Source: UBA7803 sp963822255
Lineage (GTDB): Bacteria > Pseudomonadota > Gammaproteobacteria > Pseudomonadales > Azotimanducaceae
Length of the DNA stretch: 64,000 nt
Reading direction: 5' to 3'
Assembly: GCA_963822255.1 (NCBI GenBank)
Contig: CAWGGV010000006.1
Span: 434,001 to 498,000 of the forward strand
The notes beneath the pieces were generated by a model. The model did no database searches. It was not told where the DNA came from and worked only from the letters and a program-made list of their open reading frames with translations. The position numbers were made by a program, and so were the translations under genes. This document shows positions 49,214-57,374 of this stretch, piece after piece (the stretch's first letter is position 1; the number at the start of each line of letters is the position of its first letter).

Positions 49214-49765
49214 CTACAGCCGGAAATAGCCGGGCAGCTCCTCGGGCGCGAGCCGCTCAGCGTTGCGGAACGGATCGTCGCCGAAGTAGATGTCCTCACC
49301 GATCAGTCGGCCTTCAGCGTCGGCCGGCCAAACGGTTACGAGCTGCGCGTCGGTGAGCACCAGATCATCGTCCGCGAGCGGCGAACCTGCGAGCTCCGAC
49401 ATCCCCAGCGCCCGCAGCGCGGCGCCTTTATGAACCTGTCTTACCCGCCCCTCGGTGACGACCGCATCGTCGTCGACGACGATGCGCTCGACCACCACCT
49501 CGAACTGCTGGCCGCCCCGGGCGAACATGTCGTTGTAGAATTTTCGCACCGCCTCCCGTCCTTCCAGGGCGGACGGCGCGGCGCCCCAGAAGTGATAGAC
49601 GGGGTGGTCGGTGAGCGTCGCCATCAGCGGCTCGAGCTGACCCGTGATCTCCCGCTCCATGTGGTCGCGCACCTGACGGAGCAGCGCGCGGCGCCGCGGG
49701 TTTTGCTCGTGTTCGGCCCTCGCCTCGAGCGCGGCCCAGCTGCGATGCGGTTCGATCTTCGCCAT
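49214..49765 (-). CDS. SnoaL-like/NTF2-fold protein
   Basis: 183 residues from the ATG at 49765, with GGAGGCATC just upstream; the longer frame is rejected. The cone-shaped NTF2 fold shows HPVYHFWGAAPSALEGREAVRKFYNDMF and VVVERIVVDDDAVVTEGRVRQVHKG. The C-terminus has GRLIGEDIYFGDDPF. Members are isomerases, cyclases, dehydratases or ligand-binding proteins. In a catabolic island a hydratase, dehydratase or lactonase-type role is plausible. Divergent from the aminotransferase gene, sharing the regulatory region with the repeat pair. Confidence 0.8.
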   Translation of the reverse strand: MAKIEPHRSWAALEARAEHEQNPRRRALLRQVRDHMEREITGQLEPLMATLTDHPVYHFWGAAPSALEGREAVRKFYNDMFARGGQQFEVVVERIVVDDDAVVTEGRVRQVHKGAALRALGMSELAGSPLADDDLVLTDAQLVTVWPADAEGRLIGEDIYFGDDPFRNAERLAPEELPGYFRL

Positions 49766-49811
49766 GATGCCTCCGTCGTCAGACCCGACCCTACGACACC
49801 CGGGATTGACA

Positions 49812-49906
49812 AACAATCTGTTTTGACGGTTTTTCCCTGGCGCGGTGCCGCGCCCGCCAGACGTCCGGATCCTCCTGGCATAACAATCACGATTGACTGT
49901 TTTTCC
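49812..49906. promoter_or_regulatory. Pair of 25-bp direct repeats in a divergent promoter region
   Basis: Copies at 49812-49836 and 49882-49906, exactly 70 bp apart. They share AACAATC, then four differing bases, TTGAC, one differing base and GTTTTTCC: 20 of 25 positions match. Both lie between the SnoaL-like start (minus) and the aminotransferase start (plus). TTGAC in each copy could also serve as a -35 box. Candidate operator for the LuxR-type or another regulator; the binding protein is not shown. Confidence 0.45.
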
Positions 49907-49929
49907 CCGCAGCCTCATGCTTCGGTACG

Positions 49930-51263
49930 ATGACCACGACCGCTGAAGCAAGAGAGGCCTTGCTCTCTCGAACGGCCCGTTCACAAAGCATCGCACAGCA
50001 GCGCGCTGAGGTCCTGAATTCCGGACTCGCCGCCAACTTGGAGATGCCTCACCCGATATTCATCGAGCGTGGTGAGGGCCCGTACGTGTACGACGCCGAC
50101 GGCAACCGCTACATCGACACGTCGGTCGGCTTCGGTCTGCACATGCTGGGGCACCGGCACCCCGCGATCGAGCAGGCCATCAAGGCGCGTGTGGAGCTGG
50201 GCTGGATGTTCGGAATTCACTCCACCAGCCAGATGAAGCTCGCCACGTTGCTGCACCAAGCGAGCCCCTGCGCCGAGCGGGTGGTGTTCTGCAACACCGG
50301 CTCAGAGGCCACCATGTACGCCATCCGCGCCGCCCGTGGCTTCAGCGGTCGCGACAAGATCGCCTTGTTCGACGGGTTCTACCACGGCGCTCACGACTAC
50401 GGAATGTGGATAACCCGGCCGGACAGCCCGCGGGAGGCGCCCGAGAAGGCCGCTATGGGACACGGCATACCCCGAGCCGTGGCCGACCTGGTGATGCTGC
50501 TGCCGTACCGCCATCCCAGCGCCTTCGATCTCATCCGTCGCAACGCCGGTGAGCTGGCGCTGGTGATGGTGGAGGGCGTGCAGAGCTCGAATCCCCAGCC
50601 CCAGGCCGGCGAATTCCTGCGCGAGCTCCGGCAGGTGTGCCGGAACTGCGGAGTGCTGTTCGGCATCGACGAGGTCATCACCGGCTTCCGGGTGGCCTAT
50701 GGCGGGGCCCAAGCGCTGTTCGACGTCGTCCCCGATCTCGCCACCTATGGAAAGGTGCTGGGCGGCGGGCTGCCGGTCGGCGCGATCGCCGGCCGGGCCG
50801 ACGTCATGGAGGTGTTCACCGGGCTCGGCGCTCGGAACGGCATTTTTTCGGGCGGCACGTTCTCGGGGAACCCGCTGACCATGGAGGCCGGCGCCGCTGC
50901 GGTGGAATACCTCGCGGCGCACCCCGAGATCTATCGCGGGGTGATGCTGCCGGAGATCGTCTCGCCGCCGCCGTCAACGGCTTCTGCCAATCGCGGCAGA
51001 TACCGGCGCAGATGAAGAACGTCGGCGGCATGTTCCATATGTTCTTTCAGCGGGAGCCGGTGGAGAGCCTGCGCGACGTTCACTCCCGTCACGTTCAGGC
51101 CGAGAAGGCGTTCTACCTGCACGCGCTGAACCGCGGCATCCTCGTGCCGGGCACCCAGCGCGCGTTTCTATCCGCCGCTCACGACGCTGCGGTGATCGAT
51201 CGCATCGTCGAGGTGTTCCAGCAGTCGCTGGCGGACGTCAGCGCCGAGGGTCTTTTCTCATGA
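49930..51263 (+). CDS. Class III PLP aminotransferase (glutamate-1-semialdehyde aminomutase-like), one frameshift
   Basis: About 444 residues when joined. The fold-type I markers are YDADGNRYIDTSVGFG, CNTGSEATMYAIRAAR, FDGFYHG, VEGVQSS, FGIDEVITGFR and GKVLGGGLPVGA with the PLP Lys. Near 50935 one base is missing in a GGGG run; restoring it gives HPEIYRGGDAAGDRLAAAVN and the C-terminal MKNVGGMFHMFF. It transfers an amino group between an amino compound and a keto acid, or rearranges a glutamate-1-semialdehyde-like substrate. The neighbouring RidA homologue, which removes reactive enamines, fits this chemistry. Overlaps the convergent RidA stop by six bases. Confidence 0.82.
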
Positions 51264-51647
51264 GCGGGCTCGAGCCGTCACCCGGATCTCGAGCCGTGCG
51301 CCGGGAACGGCCAGCTCGCTGACGCCGATCGCAGTCCAGGCCGGCCACGGCTCGCCCAGACACTCGTCCCGAGCCGCCATGAAATCTGCGAGCGTCTGTT
51401 GCAGGCCCACGTGAAAGGTCGTGTACTCCACGATGGCCCCGTAACCGAGCCCGGCCGCGTCCAGCACAGCGCCCACGGCGCGCCAGGCATTCCGCGCCTC
51501 ATCGACGAAATCGGGTGGTATCGCGCCGTCCCTGTCGCTGCCGATCTGCCCCGAGCAAAGCAGCAGCTCGCCGCATCTCACCGCCTGGCTGAAGTGATAG
51601 TGGTCGTAGAGCGTGTTGCCGGGATCGCGAATGTGGTCGTCACTCAC
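51258..51647 (-). CDS. RidA/YjgF-family enamine/imine deaminase
   Basis: 129 residues, the usual size. The GTG at 51647 is preceded by AGGGGAGACTAAAG and is preferred to the upstream ATG frame. The sequence shows YHFSQAVRCGELLLCSGQIGSD, the RidA ligand pocket, and an arginine in ARLEIRVTARA that in RidA holds the carboxylate. It hydrolyses reactive 2-aminoacrylate or similar enamines from PLP enzymes; cytosolic. Convergent with the aminotransferase. Specific RidA subgroup not determined. Confidence 0.85.
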   Translation of the reverse strand: MSDDHIRDPGNTLYDHYHFSQAVRCGELLLCSGQIGSDRDGAIPPDFVDEARNAWRAVGAVLDAAGLGYGAIVEYTTFHVGLQQTLADFMAARDECLGEPWPAWTAIGVSELAVPGARLEIRVTARARS

Positions 51648-51777
51648 CTTTAGTCTCCCCTCTTGCCTGGTAATTCGGGACAGAAGAATATCGAACGTCT
51701 GCACGAGCTCAGCGCCACCAGCTCGTCGGGCGGTCGCCGCAGGCTGTCGACGCTCCGACTGTACACGCTGGCACCAG

Positions 51778-52782
51778 TTACCCCTCGATATCGTCCACCA
51801 ACCCCCACGCCAACGCCTGCCGGGCGTCGACCCGCCGGTTCGTGAATGCCATCAATGCCGTGCGCTGGCGGCCGATGCGGCGCGGTATGCTGACGCACCC
51901 GCCGGCGCCGGGGATGAGACCCATGGCCAGCTCGGGAAGCTGAAAGAACGCATCTTCGGCCGCGGTGATGCGGCCGGCGAACGCCGACAGCTCGATGCCG
52001 GCTCCCACGCACGCACCGTGCACGTGGACGTGGTAACGCTCGCCGTGAGGCGCCAGGTAACGGGCGGGCATGCGGCGCATGCGGATGCGGTGGGCGAGCG
52101 CCGGGTCCGACGCGGTGCCGAACTCGGTGAGGTCGCCGCCCGAGCTGAAGCAGGGGCCGCTGGCGCGCACGTCGACGCGCTGGATAGCCGAGTCCATGGC
52201 GACCAGCTTGAACGCTTCCGTCAGGGCGTCGCGCATGGCGACGGAAAGGGCGTTGCGGTTGTGCGGCGCGCTCAAGCGGATGCCGAGGGCGGAGCCGTGC
52301 CGCTCGAGCAGAACCGGCTCACCGGGCGGCGCCGACGGGTGCTTGCGCGCGTGCTCACCTCGGCCCGCCAGCCAGCGGGCGAACTCTTCTCCACTCTGCA
52401 GCGTGGCATAGCCGAGGGACTCCAACGCCAGCGCACCCGCCACCGGCAGCGCGCCGACGCTGCGCAGCACCTGCACCAGCACGGCGGCGGCGGTCGGGTT
52501 CTGGCGGACGCTGGCGAGCACGGCATTCAGCTCGTCGTCCCCCTGCACCACCACGTCCATGGCGTCGGCCCACGGGTCCGTTGCCTCTCCGCCCACACCG
52601 ATCAGCGGAATCGGCAGAATGGCAAGACGGTCCGCCAGGCCGGAAGGCGGCGCAGCGTCGTGTCGGGTGTTCAGATCGACGACGAGGCAGGTCGCTTCCT
52701 GCGCGTCCGCCCAGCCGGGATCGACCAGCAGCTCGACCAGATCGCTGGTGCGGTGGGTACTCGGCCGGTCGGGTTCGGGCAT
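51778..52782 (-). CDS. Enoyl-CoA hydratase/isomerase-family protein with N-terminal extension
   Basis: 334 residues, longer than a typical 260-residue crotonase. The N-terminal 150 residues resemble a truncated crotonase-like lobe (DAQEATCLVVDLNTRHDAAPP, AGALALESLGYATLQSGEEFARWL). The C-terminal half has the crotonase core SGPCFSSGGDLTEFG and HGACVGAGIELSAFAGRITAAEDAFFQLPELAMGLIPGAGG, with the catalytic Glu in PELAMGLIPG. It is probably a two-lobe internal duplication whose N-terminal copy has decayed. It acts on a CoA ester. ATG with a GGGGCG site upstream. In line with the thioesterase gene downstream of it on the map (upstream in transcription). Confidence 0.8.
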   Translation of the reverse strand: MPEPDRPSTHRTSDLVELLVDPGWADAQEATCLVVDLNTRHDAAPPSGLADRLAILPIPLIGVGGEATDPWADAMDVVVQGDDELNAVLASVRQNPTAAAVLVQVLRSVGALPVAGALALESLGYATLQSGEEFARWLAGRGEHARKHPSAPPGEPVLLERHGSALGIRLSAPHNRNALSVAMRDALTEAFKLVAMDSAIQRVDVRASGPCFSSGGDLTEFGTASDPALAHRIRMRRMPARYLAPHGERYHVHVHGACVGAGIELSAFAGRITAAEDAFFQLPELAMGLIPGAGGCVSIPRRIGRQRTALMAFTNRRVDARQALAWGLVDDIEG

Positions 52783-52806
52783 GAGCTGACGCCCCGCTGT
52801 TCCGCT

Positions 52807-53742
52807 TCAGGCGAGCTCGGGATGATAGCTCGCCATCAGCTCGGCCCGCTGGCGCTCCGGGATGGACACCGGCCGGCGCTCCTGGATGTCGAACGCCAGC
52901 GCGACCGTCTGCATGACGGCGCACGATGCACCCGACTCCCCCTGATAGACCCAGCGCGTGCTGCAGTGGACCTTGTCAGCCACCAGGGTCTCGGCCTGGT
53001 AGCAGGTGATGACGTCGCCAAGGCGCGGCAGCCGGGTGATCACCTGGCGGCTCTCCATCATCGCCCAGCCCATGAGATGCCCTTCGTCGGTGCGGAAGTT
53101 GTTGTCGCGCATGGGCTCCGCGGCTCGCCGTCGTACCCCGTGAATGACCATGAACAGCGTGTTGGCGTCGCCCACCCGCAGAAATCCGTCACTGTCGCAC
53201 CACGCTTCCTCGAGGGTCACCGGCGGTGCGCTCCTGGACAGGCCGAGGCGCCGGGCTTCGTCCAGGGTGACGTCCGTGCGCACGGGATCGAGGCCGAGGG
53301 TGCGCGGCGCCGCGTAGTCCGGCAGGTCGACGCGTTCGTTCGCCGCACGGGCCTGCACCGCGGCAGGCAGCGGCTGGACGCGGCGCTCCCCGCGGTCCTG
53401 CAGCTCCACCCGATAGACGAAGCTGGCGGCCACGTCGCTGTTGTCGCGGTTGAAGAGCTCCAGGTACAACCGAAGGCCATCTGCGCCGGGCTCGAGAACG
53501 CCGCCGCGCACCGCCAGCGACGCGCCTTCGAGCTGCTCTCGGTGGTAGCGGATGTAAGCGTCCGGGAAGGCAAGCACCTCCGGACCACTCTCCAGCAGGT
53601 CCGACGCCAGGCCGAGGTCGCGAAACAGCCGGCCGGCTGCCCGCTGAGCGGCGAGGGAGTAATAGCGGACGTTCATGTGGCCGAGCCCGTCGATGTGCTC
53701 GGGCCGCACGGTCATCTCCCACAGGTGCCGCAACTGAGGCAT
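52807..53742 (-). CDS. Double-hotdog acyl-CoA thioesterase-like protein
   Basis: 311 residues from the ATG at 53742, with GAGGAG upstream; a longer frame is open but has no support. The first hotdog domain contains VRPEHIDGLGHMNVRYYSLAAQRAAGRLF, with the conserved Asp/His of the 4-hydroxybenzoyl-CoA thioesterase fold. The second has MGWAMMESRQVITRLPRLGDVITCYQAETLVADKVHCSTRWVYQ. Hydrolyses an acyl-CoA, releasing the acid from a pathway intermediate. Same strand as the crotonase with 24 bp between, so likely one operon. Confidence 0.82.
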   Translation of the reverse strand: MPQLRHLWEMTVRPEHIDGLGHMNVRYYSLAAQRAAGRLFRDLGLASDLLESGPEVLAFPDAYIRYHREQLEGASLAVRGGVLEPGADGLRLYLELFNRDNSDVAASFVYRVELQDRGERRVQPLPAAVQARAANERVDLPDYAAPRTLGLDPVRTDVTLDEARRLGLSRSAPPVTLEEAWCDSDGFLRVGDANTLFMVIHGVRRRAAEPMRDNNFRTDEGHLMGWAMMESRQVITRLPRLGDVITCYQAETLVADKVHCSTRWVYQGESGASCAVMQTVALAFDIQERRPVSIPERQRAELMASYHPELA

Positions 53743-53896
53743 TCCGTACTCCTCGGATGGAACGAAAGCGGACAAGGGTACCGATTCGCCTGGCTTGCGC
53801 ACAACCGTCCCGGGGAGATGTGCAGACCGCCTGCTTCCCATCCGCCCGCGCCCAAACCACAATGCGGCCAACGCAAACGTCGAAGGTAGCGCAGGT

Positions 53897-54496
53897 ATGA
53901 GAGTGATCGGGGCGGGTCTCGGCAGGACCGGTACGTTTTCCCTGAAGCTGGCGCTGGAGCAGTTGCTCGACGGGCCGTGCTATCACATGGCGGAGGTGTT
54001 CGAGCGCCCGCAGGACGTGTCCGTCTGGCTGCAGGCAGCCAAAGGCGGCGCCGTCGACTGGAAGGCGCTGCTCGAGGGCTACGCGGCCGGGGTGGACTGG
54101 CCGCTGTGCAGCTTCGCGGTCGAGCTGGCCGAGGTTTACCCCGACGCCCTGGTGCTGCTGTCCGTCCGCGACTTCGACGCCTGGTGGAAGAGCGCATCGA
54201 GCACCATCTTTGCGTTCCAGCAGGACGCCGAGGGCGAATGGAAGGAGATGGTCGAAGCGCTGTTCAGCAATACGTTCACCCTCGATCTCGGCAACCGGCA
54301 AGCATGCCGGGAAGCTTTCGACCGCCACCACCGGCGGATCCGGGAGCGCATTCCAGCCTCGCGGATCCTGGAGTGGCGGCCGGGCGACGGCTGGTCGCCC
54401 ATCTGCGATGCCCTCGGCATGGCCGTTCCAGACCAGCCATTCCCGCACCGCAATACCACCGAAGAGTTCCTGGCCCGCCGCGAGAGCGGTCACTGA
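53897..54496 (+). CDS. Sulfotransferase-family protein
   Basis: 199 residues. The PAPS-binding loop is GAGLGRTGTFSLKLALEQL (5'-phosphosulfate motif). The later VLLSVRDFDAWWKSA gives the 3'-phosphate-binding region with Arg and Ser. The overall size fits the small bacterial family (Sulfotransfer_4-like). Transfers sulfuryl from PAPS to a hydroxyl or amine, or is a structural relative. ATG with only a weak AGG upstream. Divergent from the thioesterase and convergent with the S9 peptidase; the stop codons lie four bases apart. Confidence 0.85.
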   Translation: MRVIGAGLGRTGTFSLKLALEQLLDGPCYHMAEVFERPQDVSVWLQAAKGGAVDWKALLEGYAAGVDWPLCSFAVELAEVYPDALVLLSVRDFDAWWKSASSTIFAFQQDAEGEWKEMVEALFSNTFTLDLGNRQACREAFDRHHRRIRERIPASRILEWRPGDGWSPICDALGMAVPDQPFPHRNTTEEFLARRESGH

Positions 54497-54500
54497 ACGA

Positions 54501-56627
54501 TCAGTTGGGTCCCGCGGGCATCAGCTCCCGGGCGAAGTAGGCGTACTCCAGCGCGGTGCGCAGGGCGAGCTGCTTCTGGTTGGCGGTGCCGCCGTGGCCG
54601 CCCTCGGTGTTCTCGTAGTAGAAATAGTCGTACCCGAGCTGCCCCAGGCGGGCCGCGGCCTTGCGGGCGTGGCCGGGGTGGACGCGGTCGTCCTTGGTCG
54701 AGGTGTAGATGAAGACCTTGGGGTAAGGCTGGTTCGCCTTCAGGTGCTGATACGGCGAGTACTTGCTCAGGTAGGCCCAGTCCGCCGGGTTGGCCGGGTC
54801 CCCGTACTCGGCGATCCATGACGCTCCGGCGCCGAGCTTGGTGTAGCGCTTCATGTCGAACAGCGGCACGCCGCAATCGATGGCGGCGTAGAGGTCCGGC
54901 CGCTGGGTCAGAATCGCTCCCATCAGCAGCCCCCCGTTCGATCGCCCGATCGCACCGAGCTTCTCCGGCGTGGTGACGCCCGAGCGGATCAGGTCCTCTG
55001 ACACGGCGACAAAGTCGTCGATGGCGTTCTGGTGCTTCTCCTTCATCGCCGCCTTGTGCCACGCCGGGCCGTACTCGCCGCCGCCGCGGATGTTGGCGAG
55101 CACCAGCACCCCGCCCCGCGACAGCCACATTCGGCCGGCCAGCGCGCCGTGCTGCGGCCGTCCCGGGTCCTCGTAGTAGACGGGCAGGGTCGGGATCAGA
55201 AAGCCGCCGTAGCCATACTGCACCGTCGGCGCATCGCCTTTCGCCAGCACCTTGCGCCTGGCGGCGATGAAATACGGAATTCTGGTGCCGTCCTTCGACG
55301 TGGCGAAGCGCTGCAGAACCGTCACGTCCGTGGCGTCGTAGTACGCCGGCGCCTGCGCGACCTTCTTCACCCGGCCTCTCGGCCGCGCCACATACAGGGT
55401 ATCGGGCGTGGTCAGGCTCTCGAACGACAGCAACGCATCATCGGTGCCGCCGCCGGCGGAGACGATGCTGACGACGCCGTTCCGCGGCAGCGGAATGTCC
55501 GCTGATCTCCAGCGGCCATGCTCGTCGCGCGCGACGCGCACGGCTTTGCCCACCACGTCCTCGAGATACTGGATCAGCACGTCGGAGCGGCCGATCTGCA
55601 CATCCTGGACGGCGCGGTTGCCGGCGCCCGGAAACACCGTCTCCGCTGCGCCGGACGCCAGGTCGTAGGCGATCACGTCACCTTCGGCGTAGTCGGCGCC
55701 GCGGTAGCGCCAGGGCTCGCGCAGGTAGAACAGTGCCCGACCGTCCAGCATGCCTTCGAGGCGGACGTTCTGCGGCAACGGCAGCCGGACGGGCTGGCCC
55801 CCCCCGTCGGGGATGCAAAAGTACCGGGTCTCGAAAAACGACAGGCGGCGGGCGACGCAGACGTGAGCCTTGCCGTCGTCCTGCTCGACCCGCGGAGACA
55901 CCGAGACGTCCGTCCGCTCCCCTTCGAGCACCAGCGGCGCGGCCTGCAGCGCCTGACCGCGGTGCACGCGCACGACCGTGCGTGGGTAGCCGGAGCCCGT
56001 GAGCGACCCCGGCCCGAGATCGGTGCCGACCAGCAAGGTATCCGCGTCCACCCAGGCCACGTCGGACTTGGCTTCCGGCACGAAGAAGCCGTTCGCCACG
56101 AACGTCCTGCTGGCCGTGTCGAACTCACGCCAGACGGCCGCGTCCTTGCCTCCCCGGGAGAGCCCGACCATGCAGTGGCGATACCGCGGCTCGAGGCAGA
56201 CGACGGAGCCGGCCACCCAGTTCTCGTGCTCGCGGTGCGCCAGCTCGTCGTAGTCGATCAAGGTCTGCCACTTCGGTCTGCCCGACTCGTAGCTTTCCAG
56301 GCTCGCCCGCCGCCACAGACCGCGCACGTGCAGGTCGTCCTGCCAGAAGTTATAGACCGCACCGGCGTGCACCGTGCCGTAGGGTATGCGGGTGTCGGAC
56401 GTCAGAATCGACAGCGCTTCCCGGTACATGGGCTGGAAACGCGGATCGGCCTCGAGCTCGGCCAGCGACCGCTGATTCTGCTGCTTCACCCACGCGAGGG
56501 CTTTCGAGCTCGTCACGTGCTCGAGCCACGAATAGGGATCGTCGGCGCCCTTCGCGGCGCGAACCGGGGCGCCGGTGAGCACAGCGCCCGCCGCCACCAC
56601 CGCCAGTACAGTTCTCCAGAGGTACAT
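54501..56627 (-). CDS. Secreted prolyl oligopeptidase-family S9 peptidase
   Basis: 708 residues. A signal peptide (WRTVLAVVAAGAVLTGAPVRA) predicts a periplasmic or extracellular enzyme. The propeller starts at DDPYSWLEHVTSSKAL. The hydrolase domain has the catalytic Ser in IGRSNGGLLMGA, Asp in TSTKDDRVHPGH and His in TEGGHGG. It breaks proline-containing peptides up to about 30 residues. Unlike the S9 gene at 27239 it is intact and exported. The start at 56627 is the first Met and gives the signal peptide. Single gene. Confidence 0.93.
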   Translation of the reverse strand: MYLWRTVLAVVAAGAVLTGAPVRAAKGADDPYSWLEHVTSSKALAWVKQQNQRSLAELEADPRFQPMYREALSILTSDTRIPYGTVHAGAVYNFWQDDLHVRGLWRRASLESYESGRPKWQTLIDYDELAHREHENWVAGSVVCLEPRYRHCMVGLSRGGKDAAVWREFDTASRTFVANGFFVPEAKSDVAWVDADTLLVGTDLGPGSLTGSGYPRTVVRVHRGQALQAAPLVLEGERTDVSVSPRVEQDDGKAHVCVARRLSFFETRYFCIPDGGGQPVRLPLPQNVRLEGMLDGRALFYLREPWRYRGADYAEGDVIAYDLASGAAETVFPGAGNRAVQDVQIGRSDVLIQYLEDVVGKAVRVARDEHGRWRSADIPLPRNGVVSIVSAGGGTDDALLSFESLTTPDTLYVARPRGRVKKVAQAPAYYDATDVTVLQRFATSKDGTRIPYFIAARRKVLAKGDAPTVQYGYGGFLIPTLPVYYEDPGRPQHGALAGRMWLSRGGVLVLANIRGGGEYGPAWHKAAMKEKHQNAIDDFVAVSEDLIRSGVTTPEKLGAIGRSNGGLLMGAILTQRPDLYAAIDCGVPLFDMKRYTKLGAGASWIAEYGDPANPADWAYLSKYSPYQHLKANQPYPKVFIYTSTKDDRVHPGHARKAAARLGQLGYDYFYYENTEGGHGGTANQKQLALRTALEYAYFARELMPAGPN

Positions 56628-56775
56628 CGGCCTTCCCCGGAATCGCGAAAAAAACGGCCATCCTACGGGCCGGCCGCAGGTCGAAAAAGTGCCGCGCGGA
56701 AGTTTTTCGGACCGTCAGGGGAACATGGGCATTCCATCGTGGTCTCGAATAGCGACAGCAACCCCTCGGAGTGCC

Positions 56776-56928
56776 ATGCTCGCCAAGCCCATAGAACGTC
56801 CCCGCCGCACCCGCTTCGGCGCCATGCTCCTGCTGACCCTCGGCAGCGTCACGGTCTACATGATCTGGATCGGTGTGTCGGGCCGCCAGATCCCGGAGTG
56901 GTTCTACTGGATGGCCACCCTGCTCTGA
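56776..56928 (+). CDS. Short single-pass membrane peptide
   Basis: 50 residues from the ATG at 56776, which has GGAG upstream; a longer frame to 56575 overlaps the S9 start and adds basic sequence. A basic N-terminus (KPIERPRRTRFG) precedes one hydrophobic segment (AMLLLTLGSVTVYMIWIGV) and a short aromatic tail EWFYWMATLL. The plan is that of a small inner-membrane protein. No family recognised; confidence that it is a real gene is moderate. Confidence 0.5.
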   Translation: MLAKPIERPRRTRFGAMLLLTLGSVTVYMIWIGVSGRQIPEWFYWMATLL

Positions 56929-56943
56929 TCCGGCGCAGGCGCT

Positions 56944-57219
56944 TCAGCCTGCATTGCCCTTGCGGGCGCGCTGCAGATAGATGACCTGGCCGGCGACGGC
57001 CGTGACAAGAATCAGGCAGTTCGTGACGGTGAACACCAGATTGCCGACCAGAAAGCTGTAGGTCACGAAACCCGCAGACGCCACCGTCTGGCCGCTGAAC
57101 AGCAGCCACGAAACGCCTTCGACGGAGCGGGCCTTCCACTGCCGCTGTACCTGGCCCACCAGGGTGAGCAGCAGCACCGCCGAGCTCGCCCACCCGATGA
57201 CCTGATTCGACACCGTCAC
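56944..57219 (-). CDS. SemiSWEET-type PQ-loop sugar transporter
   Basis: 91 residues, the size of bacterial SemiSWEET half-transporters. Three membrane segments carry the family pattern WASSAVLLLTLVGQVQRQWKARSVEGVSW, in which GQVQRQ is the PQ-loop analogue and the Val-Glu-Gly-Val-Ser turn is typical. Homodimers move sucrose or glucose passively across the inner membrane. The ATG lies right after a GAGCGG ribosome site. It is 15 bp from the end of the preceding plus-strand small gene. Sugar specificity is inferred from family only. Confidence 0.82.
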   Translation of the reverse strand: MTVSNQVIGWASSAVLLLTLVGQVQRQWKARSVEGVSWLLFSGQTVASAGFVTYSFLVGNLVFTVTNCLILVTAVAGQVIYLQRARKGNAG

Positions 57220-57374
57220 GCCTCCGCTCTCATTGTGTGAGCGGGCAGCAATTCCCGTACCACGCCGGAGCGACTCGGGCGCCTAGCGCAGGGTCAAGCG
57301 CCCTGCGTTCGTTGCGCGACTGCGGCGCGACCGTGTGGAGCTGAGGGCTCCCACTTCGGACAATCGTTCCAACG

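Noticed and set aside
53189..54493. 434-codon minus-strand frame spanning the sulfotransferase
   Set aside because: Shadow of the sulfotransferase and thioesterase frames.
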